Assembly: GCF_013393905.1 (NCBI RefSeq)
Contig: NZ_CP040272.1
Span: forward strand, 1,178,001-1,242,000
Reading direction: 5' to 3'
Length of the DNA stretch: 64,000 nucleotides
Source of the DNA: Nostoc sp. C052
GTDB lineage: Bacteria > Cyanobacteriota > Cyanobacteriia > Cyanobacteriales > Nostocaceae
The position numbers and the translations under genes are program-made. Of this stretch, positions 62,807 through 64,000 are shown piece by piece (the first letter of the stretch is position 1; every line of letters begins with the position of its first letter). Below the pieces are notes generated by a model. That model worked only from the letters and a program-made list of their open reading frames with translations. It ran no database searches and had not been told where the DNA came from.

Positions 62807-64000
62807 ATGACAATTCAAGCTAAACATTTTGACACTAGGTTAAATCAGTGGATTCATACAGATGGTAATACGGTTAATCCAGATTCCCTCTTAAAAGAAG
62901 AACTTAATAATACCCTACTAGAATATTTCTTTCCTGGGGTAAACTTTTCGTTTGGGCATATGGACGAAAAGTCTACTGTGGAACAATTAATTAATCATCC
63001 TGAAGGTCATAAATTATTATTATCATCAAAAACTCGGTTGTTATATGGGCCAGAAGAATGTCTAGATACAATTAGACAATTATGCCCTGATAGCAAAGAT
63101 AGAGGTGCTTACGGGTCTATCTTTCTTGGTTCATGTCAAAATGCTGTCAAGAAAGAGTTAAATATTCTAATTGTCGATGATAATAATGGTGAGAATGGCA
63201 GCGTTATTAGTAATGACCAAGCATATCAGCTAACAGGAGACTGTTACGGGCAAATATCCACAGACCTATATCACGAATTAACCAAGCATCAAAAAGGTGA
63301 TAAATATCGAGTAATTCAGCACCGCTTCGGTTGGACTGACCAAGACAGAGATGATAATAAATACCGCTTTGGCAAAGGTACACTACGCCCTGCAAACCTT
63401 GACCAAATTCTCAATTATTCAGATCCCAAGAACTCAACTAGAATTGACTTAATTCTTCCCTTATCTGCATTCAAGGGAACTGATAAAGACAACCCTAATG
63501 GGCCAAGCAAGCCCCAAATTCAACCTGGACTGTACAGGCAAAATATCTGGCTAGGTGAAAAATCACAATCTGAACTCGGTAAAACAGCTATCTCGCAGTT
63601 ACTCGCTTCATTCCCTAACGGGCTGAAAGACTTTACCGAACAGCTAGAACTTGAAGCCAAAAAGCTGAATGTTGTACAGGACGACCCCCGGCAACTTGCA
63701 CAACTTTACTGCGAAAAGTACGAGAAGCGGAAAGCTTTTCTTGAAGAACAAGCAGCAGAAGATCCAACAGTAGCAGAAGATTTAGAACCTTTGCGCGATG
63801 GCTCAGGAGCGCCCGCCGTAGGCGATCGCATTGCTACTGATTCATTTATTTACAAACTCAACAAAGCTGACCTGCAAGGAGAAAGTCAACTTCTTGAAAC
63901 TGAGAAAGTACAGCGCGAACTCGCCCGGTTCGTCCAAAACGAGTGGAAAGAAATCGCCATCGGCAAGACGCTCACATTTGAGCGGGCAATGGTCATTCCC
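62807..64000 (+). CDS. large protein of unknown function, N-terminal 398 residues (runs off the window)
   Basis: Open from the ATG at 62807 to the right edge. The start reads MTIQAKHFDTRLNQWIHTDG. It is acidic, soluble, with no signal peptide; KELNILIVDDNNG, YQLTGDCYGQIST, FGKGTLRP and RIDLILPLSAFKGT are the most structured parts, then a charged helical region (AKKLNVVQDDPRQLAQLYCE). I do not recognise the family. The combination of an Asp-rich strand, GDxxG-like turn and KGTL resembles catalytic segments of some two-barrel polymerases, but this is only a guess. A palindromic repeat is inserted in frame near 63800. Confidence 0.75.
   Translation, partial: MTIQAKHFDTRLNQWIHTDGNTVNPDSLLKEELNNTLLEYFFPGVNFSFGHMDEKSTVEQLINHPEGHKLLLSSKTRLLYGPEECLDTIRQLCPDSKDRGAYGSIFLGSCQNAVKKELNILIVDDNNGENGSVISNDQAYQLTGDCYGQISTDLYHELTKHQKGDKYRVIQHRFGWTDQDRDDNKYRFGKGTLRPANLDQILNYSDPKNSTRIDLILPLSAFKGTDKDNPNGPSKPQIQPGLYRQNIWLGEKSQSELGKTAISQLLASFPNGLKDFTEQLELEAKKLNVVQDDPRQLAQLYCEKYEKRKAFLEEQAAEDPTVAEDLEPLRDGSGAPAVGDRIATDSFIYKLNKADLQGESQLLETEKVQRELARFVQNEWKEIAIGKTLTFERAMVIP
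63795..63835. repeat. HIP1-containing palindromic repeat inside the right-edge gene
   Basis: GATGGCTCAGGAGCGCCCGC continuing CGTAGGCGATCGCATTGCT encodes DGSGAPAVGDRIA without breaking the frame. The same class of repeat appears inside the giant kinase gene. Confidence 0.6.

Noticed and set aside
1..64000. CRISPR array
   Set aside because: The only regularly spaced repeats (61608-62059) have inverted halves and related sequence between sites, not unique spacers, and no cas gene is visible.

Overview
The window is cyanobacterial and most like a filamentous, heterocyst-forming Nostoc/Anabaena-type genome. The HIP1 octamer GCGATCGC is frequent, heptamer tandem repeats and palindromic interspersed repeats are abundant, insertion sequences are many, and there is a PEP-CTERM protein, an SLH-porin and cyanobacterial-style giant kinases. 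The right part (about 53.4-64 kb) looks plasmid-like or like an integrated mobilizable element, with a relaxosome protein, a relaxase and plasmid-type orphan genes. No rRNA, tRNA or CRISPR array was recognised.

Layout. 1-4.1 kb: metal homeostasis, with an Nramp (MntH) transporter running off the left edge, a divergent Zn/Cd-type P1B ATPase and a secreted orphan. 4.2-10.8 kb: a tightly overlapping operon encoding a coiled-coil/STAND-like protein, a MoxR AAA+ ATPase, a membrane vWA protein, a CHASE2 membrane protein and a caspase-like protease. The first and last proteins share the same small coiled-coil adaptor (about 26 of 64 aligned residues identical by hand). I read this as an NTP-dependent conflict or cell-death module, and it is the most interesting system here. 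11.2-16.1 kb: a Rieske oxygenase and a copper set (MerR regulator, small membrane protein, CopA/PacS-like ATPase, Atx1-like chaperone) whose promoter carries a 30-bp near-perfect MerR-type dyad. 16.5-19.2 kb: a methyltransferase and the RNA ligase rtcB, each behind a copy of a 51-bp promoter repeat. 19.4-23.1 kb: ISAs1-, IS4- and IS701-type transposases, several broken. 23.5-29.4 kb: exported proteins (YncE-propeller/phosphoesterase, SLH porin, two small secreted proteins). 29.6-30.9 kb: IS1 and an ISAzo13 remnant.

30.9-45.5 kb: a visibly GC-richer island, almost all on the minus strand, of oxidoreductases and detoxification enzymes: flavin disulfide reductase, two Tat-leader epoxide hydrolases, nitronate monooxygenase, two VOC/glyoxalase proteins, GMC oxidoreductase, aldo/keto reductase, NIPSNAP, three SDRs and a SnoaL-like protein. 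It also holds remnants of a nitrilase, a third epoxide hydrolase, a third VOC protein and an HD-domain protein, so it is a mosaic that has gained, duplicated and lost genes. Cyanobacterial promoter/leader segments are duplicated in front of some imported genes. 45.8-53.3 kb: a DsbA-like protein, a NarL-type response regulator and a 2002-aa Ser/Thr-kinase/AAA/GAF/PAS/histidine kinase.

53.4-64 kb: plasmid-type region with a MobC-like gene, a relaxase split by a 226-bp element, a small gene split by IS630 at a TA target, orphan genes, decayed deaminase and methyltransferase genes, a foldback element with mirror-symmetric 17-bp sites, and the start of a large unidentified protein at the right edge. 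Four reading frames in the window break at runs of 7-8 A where one more A would restore them. All family assignments rest on motif recognition by eye; no database search was possible.
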